This document shows positions 1 through 8,326 of a stretch of DNA of 64,000 nt, one piece after another. Below the pieces are notes generated by a model. That model did no database searches. It saw nothing but the letters and a program-made list of their open reading frames with translations, and had not been told where the DNA came from. Position 1 is the first letter of the stretch. Each line of letters begins with the position of its first letter. Source of the stretch: Bacteroidales bacterium UBA1745 (GTDB lineage: Bacteria > Bacteroidota > Bacteroidia > Bacteroidales > UBA932); NCBI GenBank assembly GCA_002314885.1, contig DCHT01000034.1, positions 31,533 to 95,532 on the forward strand, read 5' to 3'. A program made the position numbers and the translations under genes.

Positions 1-1054
1 TGATTGGACCGGCATACAACTTCCATCCTTCGTCATACTTATAAACGGACATCTGAATATTGCTGAAATCCAGAACCATCAGATAATCTACTCCATTTAC
101 CTTTCTTGAAATGGCATTGTAAGTCACGGTTGTCAAGGCCCAATCAGGGAGCTGTACAGGTTTGGTTGCTGCACCGTTTGCATAGTTGGTGAGATAGAGA
201 CCACGCTTTGCTACACCATCTGTTGCTGCATTGGCCATACAGCCAAAGAATACATCGGAAGATGAAATTGCAGACACCGGAGTAGAGGTCACAACGTTGC
301 AGGTAGACCTGATGGTTGTTCCAAGGCTGACAAATTTTCCTCCTTCTACCTTTCCATTGGTCTGAAGGGTCTTAGTTTGGTCATAGAAAGACACGAACGC
401 TGTTCCATCCGGTGCAATATCAAGGCCGAAATTGTTACTACGCACCTTCGCAAGCGTATCAGCAGCAGCCTTGAGGTTGGAGCCGTCGAAAGTAAGGAGC
501 ATCGGATAGTAGTTGGCTGTAGAAGCACCAGTAACATAGCCGAGCATATATGGTTTTCCTGTCTTTGGACATACCTTCATTATCATCTCAGAACCCATCT
601 TGAGGCTGTCTCCGGCAGCAGTCTTTGAGTATCCGGCATAATTCCATGTGAGGGCAGCAGAGATTTCAGCATTCCTGAGGGAAATCACGTAAGGAGTATA
701 ACGACCCTTGCATTCAACTATGATGTCTATTGACTTGTAGAGGTTAATTGTGTCGCCAGACGCAATCTTCGTTCCATCTGCAGCGTACACAACAGCGGCG
801 GTATCTGAGAGAACAAAATCAACTGCCGCCATCTTGAAGAGGCTATCCGGTACCGTAGCGGGAGCTACAAAGTCAATGGTATTGTCAGGGTTCTTGACTT
901 CGAGGTCAACCTCGAGGTAGCTGTTCTTCTCAACTTTCATTGTTGCTGAGACGATAGTTGCAGACTCTTGGCCTGGACCTTCTGGATTGGTTTCGCAAGA
1001 AGCAAGGAGAAGGCTTGCCATAGCGAACATTACGAGTGTCTTTTTCATTTTCAT
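1..1054 (-). CDS. Lipoprotein of SusCD operon, 3' end cut by window edge
   Basis: I read an open frame from an ATG at 1054 down to the left edge with no stop, about 351 residues. It starts MKMKKTLVMFAMASLLLASC, a lipoprotein signal with the lipidated Cys at residue 20. The start overlaps the stop of the upstream gene by four bases (ATGA), so translation is probably coupled. The mature part has repeated beta-rich segments with phrases such as DIAPDGTAFVSF, which resemble propeller blades; that is my inference. As the fourth gene of a SusC/SusD operon it is probably a surface glycan- or ligand-binding accessory protein (SusE/F position). I do not recognise the family. Confidence 0.8.
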   Translation of the reverse strand, partial: MKMKKTLVMFAMASLLLASCETNPEGPGQESATIVSATMKVEKNSYLEVDLEVKNPDNTIDFVAPATVPDSLFKMAAVDFVLSDTAAVVYAADGTKIASGDTINLYKSIDIIVECKGRYTPYVISLRNAEISAALTWNYAGYSKTAAGDSLKMGSEMIMKVCPKTGKPYMLGYVTGASTANYYPMLLTFDGSNLKAAADTLAKVRSNNFGLDIAPDGTAFVSFYDQTKTLQTNGKVEGGKFVSLGTTIRSTCNVVTSTPVSAISSSDVFFGCMANAATDGVAKRGLYLTNYANGAATKPVQLPDWALTTVTYNAISRKVNGVDYLMVLDFSNIQMSVYKYDEGWKLYAGPI

Positions 1055-1515
1055 TCGTTTTTGTATTTGTTAATAATGAGAGTTTTTCCTGTTTCTAAAG
1101 GGCCTGGATACCCCAAAGACACGGCCGGATCTGAGCATGTGACCAGACTGAGCCTGAGAGAATTATTCCTTGCGGCATCTATTTCATGTTTGAGAAAACG
1201 GATTCGTATGGTCATTTCGTAAACATCAGGATAAAAAATTACAGATCCCTTAAATGACTCAAATTCATAGTCAACTCCTTCTACGAGCCCATTTCCTGCA
1301 ACTACTTCATATTTCACCGTCATGATATCAGATCGTTGTACTCCGCTGTAATGAAGATAATAATTGCCGACTAGTTCACCAAACTCGTTTATTGAAGTGC
1401 TGGAAGACTTTTCCGAGTCAAAGTAGAGGAAATATGGACCATCATATGATGTAAACTTGTTGCAGGACACCAGCCCCGTCAAGGCAACAAGGATATATAT
1501 TATACGCCTACTCAT
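1051..1515 (-). CDS. Small lipoprotein with Calx-beta-like fold, SusCD operon
   Basis: A protein of 154 residues with a lipobox (LTGLVSC, Cys 18). The mature part reads like one beta-sandwich domain of the Calx-beta/DUF4843 style: a tyrosine-rich opening (PYFLYFDSE), then strands VKYEVVAGNG, GVDYEF and GSVIFYPDVY, then a strand with alternating Arg/Ile. The family assignment is uncertain. Its start overlaps the end of the SusD gene by eight bases and its stop overlaps the next lipoprotein by four, so it lies inside one operon. A role as a surface accessory subunit of the SusCD transporter is likely from position only. Confidence 0.75.
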   Translation of the reverse strand: MSRRIIYILVALTGLVSCNKFTSYDGPYFLYFDSEKSSSTSINEFGELVGNYYLHYSGVQRSDIMTVKYEVVAGNGLVEGVDYEFESFKGSVIFYPDVYEMTIRIRFLKHEIDAARNNSLRLSLVTCSDPAVSLGYPGPLETGKTLIINKYKNE

Positions 1516-2914
1516 TGGATGTCGGATTAGGAGTTATATTCTCATTTGCGGAAAGTTCCACCTGAGGTATTGGCAGCACATAACGCCAGTCAGGATAGGT
1601 GATATGCTTCACGGTGGAAGATGTTGTCGAAGGTCGTTCTATGTCCTCGTGACGACGACTAAGGTCGAAGAAACGATGGCCCTCGAAGCAGAGTTCCTTG
1701 ATGCGCTCCTCGGCAATGACCTTCAGGACATCGCTCTCTGAGAAACTGATCTCGGATGCATCGACGCCTCTGGCGCGGGCCTCCAGGGCCTTTACATCGT
1801 CCAGGGCCTCAGAGTTCTTGCCCAGGTGGGCAGCCGCCTCCGCGTGGATAAGATAGACCTCGCTCAGGCGGATGACAGTTGCATTGTAGTACTTCATCTC
1901 GTCCTGGGTGGTTTCATCGGTGGTGCAGAACTTCATACACACCTTGCCATAAGTGCCGTATGTCATCAGGCTGGCGCGTATGTCGTCCGCGGTGTATAGA
2001 CTTGTCACCTTTTCCGAAGGACGGCCTTCCGGACTTTCGTAATAGTAGAAACTCCTGGAACTCCTGCCCTGCTTGTAGCCGTTCAGACGGAAGAGTCCCT
2101 CGTCGTCGCTCACGGATGCAGTCTTGCAGAACATATCCACATAATTGGCGCGGCTGGTGAGAGTCTTTGCGGCCATTACCTCGGCAGCCATATCGTATGC
2201 CTCCTGCCACTTCTCCATATAGAGATAGACTCTCGCAAGGAGGGCCTTGGACGCGATAGGAGATGCGAAGTACTGGCTCGGGTTATATGAGGCAGGATAC
2301 TTCTCCAGGGAAGTCCTAAGGTCGGAAACAATGTGCTTGTAGACTGCGGAAACGCTGTTGCGGGAAATCTTCTCGGTCAGACCCAGCACGTGGTCCACGA
2401 TCGGCACTCCCAGATGGGAGGCATCAGAGGTGAATGTGTAATTCTGGCCGTAGCAGCGCACCAGTTCGAAATGCATCAATGCCCTGACGAAATAGGCCTG
2501 GCCCACAACCCTATCCACCAGGTCCGCATCGTGAGGATAGTCCTCACGGAGCTTCGGGGCGTGCTCAATGATCTGGTTGCAGTTGTTGATGACGTTGTAG
2601 CCATATTTCCAGAGGTACCCCAGCATCGAAGCCTCATCAGAAGAGGTCCTCATGAAGTTGTAGTAGTACGCCCAGGTGGTGCTGGTCGCCGAAAGGTCGA
2701 TTTCGTCAGCCGCCAGGGACGGATACATATTCATATACTTGTCATACACAGGCTGCACGAGGCTGTATACGCCGTAGATTGCAGGTTCGAGCGAAGTGAT
2801 TTCGCTGAAATAGGTCTCAATGTCGCTCTTGCCCACCTTCTCGATCTCGAGGAAGTGGCAGGAGGAAAGGCTCAGGAGAGCCGCTATGATAATCAAAGTC
2901 TTCTTCATATCCAT
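1508..2914 (-). CDS. SusD/RagB-family outer-membrane lipoprotein
   Basis: A 468-residue lipoprotein (LLSLSSCHFLE; Cys near residue 19) with the SusD/RagB layout. An N-terminal TPR-like part carries helices such as GQAYFVRALMHFELVRCYG. The C-terminal segment has the usual family ending, with LKVIAEERIKELCFEGHRFFDLSR and YPDWRYVLPIPQVELSANENI. SusD proteins cap the SusC channel and hand it an oligosaccharide or peptide ligand. The gene lies six bases downstream of the SusC stop. If the upstream switch at 5925-5972 is OFF, this gene should also be silent unless an internal promoter exists; I see none in the six-base gap. The ligand cannot be predicted because no carbohydrate-active enzyme is nearby. 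Confidence 0.95.
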   Translation of the reverse strand: MDMKKTLIIIAALLSLSSCHFLEIEKVGKSDIETYFSEITSLEPAIYGVYSLVQPVYDKYMNMYPSLAADEIDLSATSTTWAYYYNFMRTSSDEASMLGYLWKYGYNVINNCNQIIEHAPKLREDYPHDADLVDRVVGQAYFVRALMHFELVRCYGQNYTFTSDASHLGVPIVDHVLGLTEKISRNSVSAVYKHIVSDLRTSLEKYPASYNPSQYFASPIASKALLARVYLYMEKWQEAYDMAAEVMAAKTLTSRANYVDMFCKTASVSDDEGLFRLNGYKQGRSSRSFYYYESPEGRPSEKVTSLYTADDIRASLMTYGTYGKVCMKFCTTDETTQDEMKYYNATVIRLSEVYLIHAEAAAHLGKNSEALDDVKALEARARGVDASEISFSESDVLKVIAEERIKELCFEGHRFFDLSRRHEDIERPSTTSSTVKHITYPDWRYVLPIPQVELSANENITPNPTSNE

Positions 2915-2920
2915 ATCCTC

Positions 2921-5900
2921 CTAGATTCCGATGTTGATTGACAGGGAGAAGGTCCTGGTCACAGGATAGCCGTTCATCACAGTCTTGTAGGAGTTGAACT
3001 TCCGGCTCATACCCGGGGTGAACAGATAGACGTTGTCACACACGAAGGACAGATCCATAGACCTCATCTTGATGGCCTTCACGACATTCTCCGGCATAGA
3101 ATAGGTGAAGGTCAGGTTCTTGATGTTGAAATTGGTCTTGTTGTAGAGGAAGCGGTCGGTGTAAAGCGTGGAATGCTGACTGGTCTGCATCACCTTAGGG
3201 AAGAGTGCAGACTGGCCAGGAGTGGTCCAGCGATAATAGTACACCTCGACTGCCTGGTTGCCGCCGGTGATGTCATATCCGTCAGCCATATAGTTGTGGG
3301 CATAGGACGCGTACGCCCAGCCGCCGATGTTGTAGTTGAGCTGAATGCTGAGACTGAAGTTCTTCCAGCGGAGGTCATTGACCATACCGCCGAAGAAGAA
3401 CGGAGTGGAAGTCCTTCCGGCAACCCTGTTGTCGTAGCTGTAGGTCTTGGTGAGGTTGCCATCCGCGTCATACCACATTGGAGAACCGTCGGAAGGATCC
3501 ACGCCTGCCCATCTGATGAGACAGTAGCAGTTGGTGCTGTAGCCCTCCTTCCACACGGTGCTTCCGAAACTGGTGGTCACGCCGTTGTAGAGCTTGGTGA
3601 TCTTGTTGTCGTTGTGGGAGGCGTTGAAGGTCGTTGTCCAGCTGAAGTCCTTGCGATGTATATTATAGGTGGTGAGGTTGAACTCCACACCCTGGTTACG
3701 TATGCAGCCTACATTCGCATAGAGCCTGTCGTCGGAAATGGTCCTTGAGACATAGACCTTGCTGAGAAGGTCGGAGGTGTTGTAGTTATAGTACTCGGCC
3801 TCGAAGGCGAGTATGTTCTTGAGTTCGATGCGTGCGCCTATGTTGAACTGGAGGGTGGTCTCCCAGCTCAGGCCCGGGTTAGGCATAGTGCCGAGCACCG
3901 CGCCGGAAACGCCCATATAGGAATTGGAGTCACCGTACTGATATGTGCCCGAAGCAACGCTGCCGTCGATGCGGGAGTTGCCCGCCGAGCCGAAGGAAGC
4001 TTTCACTTTGAGCATAGTGATGCGGTTGCTGTCGAACCAATGCTCCTTGTGGATGTTCCAGGAAGTACCGAAGGACCAGAAGGTTCCCCAGCGGGAATAC
4101 TTGCCGAAGACGGAACTGCCATCACGGCGGAAGTTGGCCGAGAAGTAGTAGCGGTGGTCGTAGGAATACTGTCCGCGGAGGAAGTAGGACATAGACCTGG
4201 ACTGGTTCACATTCGTGTAGGAATAGCTGCTGATGGTGGAGGCATATTCCAGTTCCTTGATGTGGTCGTTGGTGAATCCGGAGCCGCTGATGTAGGAATA
4301 CTTGTTGCTCTGGGCGTGAAGTTCCAGACCGCCATACACATCCAGGCTGTGGTCGCCGAAGGAGTGGCGGTACTTCACGAGGTTGGAGTTGGTGAAGGAC
4401 AGATAGGAGGCGTCCTTCTTGGAGGAAGAACCCACCTTCTGACCGTCGCTCTGGCCGTCGAGGGTCTCACGGGAGTAGTAGATGTCCTCGTGGCTGGACT
4501 GGTAGTCCACGCCGACGGTGGAGGAAACGCTGAGGCCCTTGATGATCTCCCAGTCGAAGTTGGCGTTGAACTTGGTCACGCCGGTGGTCTGACGGTTGTC
4601 GTTCAGTTCGCGGGTAGGCACCTCGTTGTCATAGAATTTCTTCATCACCCAGTCGCCCTTCTCGGCATCCCAGAGCCTGTTGTAGAGGCGGTAGGTGTAG
4701 CCGTCATTCTCGTACGGGCTGAAAACCGGGAGGGTCGACAGATACTGCTTGCCCAGAGGGAAGAGATTGTTGATGTTGTAGCTGCCGGAGAGTCCGACAC
4801 CGATGGTAAGCTGATCCACAGGCTTGAAGGTCTGCTTCATCCTCACAGTGAAGCGCTGCGAGTTGTCCGACTGCACCACGTTGGTGTTGCGGTAGTAGGA
4901 GGCGGAAGTAGTGTTCGATGCCTTCTTGGTACCGGATGAAACACCGATCTGCGCATAGAGGTCGGTTCCGAGACCGAGATATTCGCGTGCCCAGTCAGTG
5001 GAGGTGGTGCTGTAGCTGTTGTAGTCGTTGTCCTGGAGCGGGAAGTCCTTCATATCATAGCCGGCATTGGTCCAGGCTTCCTTGGCCACGACCATATACT
5101 GCTCCGCGTTCATCATCTTGAACATAGTGGTGTAGTCAGGCGCAGCCACGCCGAAGCGCACGCTGGCATTCACCCTCAGAGGAGTGTTGTAGCCGCCGCT
5201 CTTGGTGGTGACGAGGATGACACCGTTCGCACCGTTCGCGCCGTAGATGGACACCTGGTCGGCATCCTTGAGGACTGTGATGGACTCGATGTCAGAAGGG
5301 TCGAGGTAGGAAAGAGGCGACACGGTGTAGGACATACCAGGCATCTGGTTGTTCTTGTCACCGGTATATTGGATGACACCGTCGATGATCCAAAGCGGCT
5401 CATTGGAGGCGCTGAGGGATGCATCGCCGCGGACACGGGTCTCGAACCTGGTTCTGGTGGAGCCGGCCGCATCAGTGTTGCTCTCGATGGTCATACCCGG
5501 CACAAGACCGTCCAGGAGGGTGTCCATTCGGGTCTTAGGCTTGTCCTTGAGGGCGTCGGAATTCACCTGGAATGCGGAGCCCACGAGATCCTCTCGGGAC
5601 TGCTTGGTGCCGTATGCACCGACGATGACAGCCTCGGCAAGGCTGTTCTCATTCTGCAAGGTGACATTGATTTCCCCGGCCTTTTCAACTGTGACTTCCT
5701 CCGTCTTCATTCCGAGGTACTGGAAGACCAGCACATAGCTGGAGCCCTCCTTCGGAGCAGCAAAGGAATACTTGCCGTCGAGGTCCGTACTCACTCCGTT
5801 CTTAGTGCCCTTCTGGAAGACGAATACTCCTATCAGGGGCTCTCCGCTCTCGTCGGTCACGACGCCGCTCACCTTGCTTTGGGCAAGGAGTCCGAGGGAA

Positions 5901-5935
5901 GAAAGAGTAAGTATGATTATGAATAATATTTTTTT
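2921..5935 (-). CDS. SusC/RagA TonB-dependent receptor lacking a start codon in this orientation
   Basis: A SusC-type outer-membrane transporter. The order is carboxypeptidase-like regulatory domain (GVVTDESGEPLIGV), TonB-box/plug region (LAEAVIVGAYGTKQ; RVRGDASLSASNEPLWIIDG; IYGANGANGVILVTTKSG), then a long beta-barrel ending in aromatic-rich strands. An internal GTG at 5872 gives a 983-residue frame without any signal. Upstream of it the same frame stays open and encodes Lys-Lys followed by a hydrophobic run ending LLAQSK, a complete signal peptide, but the codon in front (5938-5936) is TAG. No ATG, GTG or TTG lies between. Inverting the 24-bp core of the adjacent inverted repeat restores ATG exactly here and gives 1005 residues. 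I therefore annotate from the first codon after the missing start. It pairs with the SusD gene downstream. Confidence 0.9.
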   Translation of the reverse strand, partial: KKILFIIILTLSSLGLLAQSKVSGVVTDESGEPLIGVFVFQKGTKNGVSTDLDGKYSFAAPKEGSSYVLVFQYLGMKTEEVTVEKAGEINVTLQNENSLAEAVIVGAYGTKQSREDLVGSAFQVNSDALKDKPKTRMDTLLDGLVPGMTIESNTDAAGSTRTRFETRVRGDASLSASNEPLWIIDGVIQYTGDKNNQMPGMSYTVSPLSYLDPSDIESITVLKDADQVSIYGANGANGVILVTTKSGGYNTPLRVNASVRFGVAAPDYTTMFKMMNAEQYMVVAKEAWTNAGYDMKDFPLQDNDYNSYSTTSTDWAREYLGLGTDLYAQIGVSSGTKKASNTTSASYYRNTNVVQSDNSQRFTVRMKQTFKPVDQLTIGVGLSGSYNINNLFPLGKQYLSTLPVFSPYENDGYTYRLYNRLWDAEKGDWVMKKFYDNEVPTRELNDNRQTTGVTKFNANFDWEIIKGLSVSSTVGVDYQSSHEDIYYSRETLDGQSDGQKVGSSSKKDASYLSFTNSNLVKYRHSFGDHSLDVYGGLELHAQSNKYSYISGSGFTNDHIKELEYASTISSYSYTNVNQSRSMSYFLRGQYSYDHRYYFSANFRRDGSSVFGKYSRWGTFWSFGTSWNIHKEHWFDSNRITMLKVKASFGSAGNSRIDGSVASGTYQYGDSNSYMGVSGAVLGTMPNPGLSWETTLQFNIGARIELKNILAFEAEYYNYNTSDLLSKVYVSRTISDDRLYANVGCIRNQGVEFNLTTYNIHRKDFSWTTTFNASHNDNKITKLYNGVTTSFGSTVWKEGYSTNCYCLIRWAGVDPSDGSPMWYDADGNLTKTYSYDNRVAGRTSTPFFFGGMVNDLRWKNFSLSIQLNYNIGGWAYASYAHNYMADGYDITGGNQAVEVYYYRWTTPGQSALFPKVMQTSQHSTLYTDRFLYNKTNFNIKNLTFTYSMPENVVKAIKMRSMDLSFVCDNVYLFTPGMSRKFNSYKTVMNGYPVTRTFSLSINIGI

Positions 5936-5972
5936 CTATATTTGTGCAAATGCACAAAATGAAAAAAATATT
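5925..5972. promoter_or_regulatory. Candidate invertible promoter/start-codon element (OFF orientation)
   Basis: Perfect 12-bp inverted repeats, AATATTTTTTTC at 5925-5936 and GAAAAAAATATT at 5961-5972, flank a 24-bp core. The core holds an inner palindrome, TTTGTGCA-AA-TGCACAAA (5941-5958), with asymmetric flanks TATA and AT. On the plus strand the core reads TATATTTG (5937-5944), the Bacteroidota -7 box, then ATG at 5959, leading only into an eight-codon frame ending at 5985. After inversion the same box and ATG face the SusC gene, and the ATG joins Lys-Lys-Ile of its signal peptide in frame. The right arm begins at the murA stop codon. No recombinase is encoded in the window. I see no convincing TTG -33 element in either orientation. 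Confidence 0.7.
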
Positions 5973-7285
5973 TATTGACGTGTGATTCTTGCTCCTAATG
6001 CGTTCAGTCGCAGGTCAATATCCTCATATCCACGGTCAATCTGCTCGATGTTGCCTATCACGCTGGTACCCTTTGCGGACATAGCGGCGATGAGCAGTGC
6101 GATACCGGCACGGATATCAGGAGAAAGCAACTTTCCGGCGCGGAGCTGGAAATTATGGTCGTGGCCTATCACGACGCAGCGGTGAGGGTCGCAGAGTATG
6201 ATCTCAGCTCCCATATCCTTGAGCATATCGGTGAAGAACAGACGGCTCTCGAACATCTTCTGATGGATGAGCACGCTGCCCTTGCACTGGGTGGCCACTA
6301 CAAGAAGCACCGATAGGAGGTCCGGAGTAAGGCCCGGCCACGGAGCATCGGCCAAATGCAGGATGGAGCCGTCGAGGAAGGAGTCTATCACATAGCTCTC
6401 CTGGGCAGGCACGTAGATATCGTCACCCCTCTGCTCGAGCTGTATGCCGAGGCGTCGGAAAGCCTCAGGTATGATGCCGAGATTCTCGTAGGACACGTCC
6501 TTGATGGTGAGGGAACTCTGGGTCAGGGCGGCCATTCCGATGAAGGAACCGACCTCGATCATATCCGGCAGAATTACGTGAGATGCACCGTGGAGCTTTT
6601 CAACCCCGGTAATCTTCAGCAGATTTGAGCCTACACCCTCGATCTTCGCACCCATAGCTATGAGCAGCTTGCTGAGCTGCTGTATATATGGCTCGCAGGC
6701 AGCATTATATATAGTAGTCTCGCCCTCTGCGAGGGTAGCTGTCATCAGGATGTTCGCAGTACCGGTGACGGAAGCCTCGTCCAGGAGCATATACTTGCCC
6801 CTGAGCCTCTCACCTGCTGGGATGGCGAGAGAGAAGGCCTTCTTGTCCATATCGTACTCACAGCTGGCCCCCAGATTGATCATTCCACGGATGTGGGTAT
6901 CAACACGGCGGCGGCCGATCTTGTCTCCGCCCGGCTTAGGGAAATAGGCGTGTCCGAAGCGCGCGAGGAGCGGTCCGACGACCATCACTGAGCCACGCAG
7001 GGAGGCACATTTGCCCACAAAATCGTCACTGGAAATATACGCCGGATCAATCTTGTCCGCCTTGAAAGTGTATTTGCCCTTCTCGTGGCGGGTCACCTGC
7101 ACTCCCATTCCCTCGAGGACCATAATGAGGTTCCTGACATCCACGATCTCCGGAATATTGGAAATAGTAACCGCCTCGTCGGTGAGGAGTACTGCACTGA
7201 TCACCTCGAGAGCCTCGTTCTTGGCTCCCTGAGGGCGTATGGTGCCACTGAGCTTGTGGCCGCCTTCTACTACGAATGAACTCAT
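5972..7285 (-). CDS. murA: UDP-N-acetylglucosamine 1-carboxyvinyltransferase MurA
   Basis: First committed step of peptidoglycan synthesis, cytoplasmic: it transfers enolpyruvate from PEP to UDP-GlcNAc. It has 437 residues, the normal length, and typical blocks: PQGAKNEALEVISA (18-31), LRGSVMVVGPLLARFG, PGGDKIGRRRVDTH (118-131) and the C-terminal RGYEDIDLRLNALGARI. The active-site loop Cys of the Escherichia coli enzyme (Cys115) is Asp here (about residue 121), the replacement known from naturally fosfomycin-insensitive MurA enzymes. It is the last gene of the dnaG-metG-murB-murA operon, 33 bases after murB. The stop codon touches the inverted repeat upstream of the SusC gene. Confidence 0.97.
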   Translation of the reverse strand: MSSFVVEGGHKLSGTIRPQGAKNEALEVISAVLLTDEAVTISNIPEIVDVRNLIMVLEGMGVQVTRHEKGKYTFKADKIDPAYISSDDFVGKCASLRGSVMVVGPLLARFGHAYFPKPGGDKIGRRRVDTHIRGMINLGASCEYDMDKKAFSLAIPAGERLRGKYMLLDEASVTGTANILMTATLAEGETTIYNAACEPYIQQLSKLLIAMGAKIEGVGSNLLKITGVEKLHGASHVILPDMIEVGSFIGMAALTQSSLTIKDVSYENLGIIPEAFRRLGIQLEQRGDDIYVPAQESYVIDSFLDGSILHLADAPWPGLTPDLLSVLLVVATQCKGSVLIHQKMFESRLFFTDMLKDMGAEIILCDPHRCVVIGHDHNFQLRAGKLLSPDIRAGIALLIAAMSAKGTSVIGNIEQIDRGYEDIDLRLNALGARITRQ

Positions 7286-7318
7286 ATCTTAAAACTGAAC
7301 TTCTGAATAAACGAAATA

Positions 7319-8326
7319 TTAGAGATGCTCTACCTCACAGGAGAGGCTGATTCCGAATTTCTGCTTGACGCTGGAGCGTATCTTGTCCTCGAGGGCTACG
7401 ATTTCCTCCGGGAGAGCGCGTCCGGTGGCATTTATGAGCACCAGCGGCTGCTTTTCCCAGACGCCTGCGTTGCCGCTGCGGCGGCCCTTCCATCCGCACT
7501 GCTCGATGAGCCAGGCTGCTGGAATCTTGACCATACCGTCGCCGGCATCATAGTGCGGCACCTCGGCACCTGCGGCAGCCTTTACCACTGCGTCGTACAC
7601 CTCGGCAGTCACTACCGGGTTCTTGAAGAAACTGCCCGCGCTGCCCACTTTGCCGACCTCAGGAAGCTTTTCCTTACGTATGGCGGTCACGGCCTCGCGC
7701 ACCTTCAGCGGAGTCAGCTCAGGATCCTCCTTGAGAGCGGAGAGAGCCTTGCTGTAATCGAGCCTCGGCCTTGGCTGCCTGGAGAGCGCGAACACCACGT
7801 GGGTGATGATATATCTGTCCTTGACCTCAGGGGTCTTGAAAAGGGACTCGCGATAGCCGTAGGCACATTCGCTGACGTCGAATTTCACGAATTCCTCCTC
7901 CTCGATGTCATAGGCATAGACGGTCTTGATGATGTCCTTGGCCTCAACGCCATAGGCTCCGATGTTCTGGACAGCGGCAGCGCCCACTTCGCCGGGAATA
8001 TAGGAGAGATTCTCCGGTCCCCAGAGGCCTTCGGAGGCAGCCCAGGCGCAGAAATCGTCGAAGACTACACCTGCTCCCACGGACACGTGGTCGTGAGGCA
8101 GCTTCTCGATGAAATTGACCTTGGAATGCAGTATGGTGCCCTTGAAGTCCTGGGTGAACAGCAGGTTGGAGCCTGCGCCAATATGCTTCACCGGTTGGAG
8201 CATCTCCTCGAAATCGAGTTCGAAGAGGTCCGCCACGCTGTCGTATTCGATGAAACTGCGACAGCTCACTGCCATACGGAAAGTGTTCTTTCCGCTGAGG
8301 TCCTTGCTGTATTCCTTAGTTATCAT
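7319..8326 (-). CDS. murB: UDP-N-acetylenolpyruvoylglucosamine reductase MurB
   Basis: Reduces the MurA product to UDP-N-acetylmuramate using FAD and NADPH. It is a type I (E. coli-like) MurB of about 335 residues with HIGAGSNLLF, the FAD-site block EVGAAAVQNIGAYGVE, a Tyr-containing YGYRESLFK, and the catalytic-serine block GSAGSFFKNP. A longer frame opens at 8365, but the ATG at 8326 overlaps the upstream stop as ATGA and begins directly at the conserved KNTFRM region, so I choose it. It feeds the MurA substrate pathway encoded immediately downstream. Confidence 0.95.
   Translation of the reverse strand: MITKEYSKDLSGKNTFRMAVSCRSFIEYDSVADLFELDFEEMLQPVKHIGAGSNLLFTQDFKGTILHSKVNFIEKLPHDHVSVGAGVVFDDFCAWAASEGLWGPENLSYIPGEVGAAAVQNIGAYGVEAKDIIKTVYAYDIEEEEFVKFDVSECAYGYRESLFKTPEVKDRYIITHVVFALSRQPRPRLDYSKALSALKEDPELTPLKVREAVTAIRKEKLPEVGKVGSAGSFFKNPVVTAEVYDAVVKAAAGAEVPHYDAGDGMVKIPAAWLIEQCGWKGRRSGNAGVWEKQPLVLINATGRALPEEIVALEDKIRSSVKQKFGISLSCEVEHL

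Noticed and set aside
2921..5872. SusC starting at the internal GTG (5872)
   Set aside because: This would delete the signal peptide encoded in the same frame just upstream, leaving an outer-membrane barrel without export signal. It could still be the product made in the OFF state.
5937..5985. An eight-codon plus-strand ORF after the TATATTTG box as a leader peptide gene
   Set aside because: It exists only because the arm of the inverted repeat repeats the SusC codons. It is better explained as the wrong-way product of the switch.
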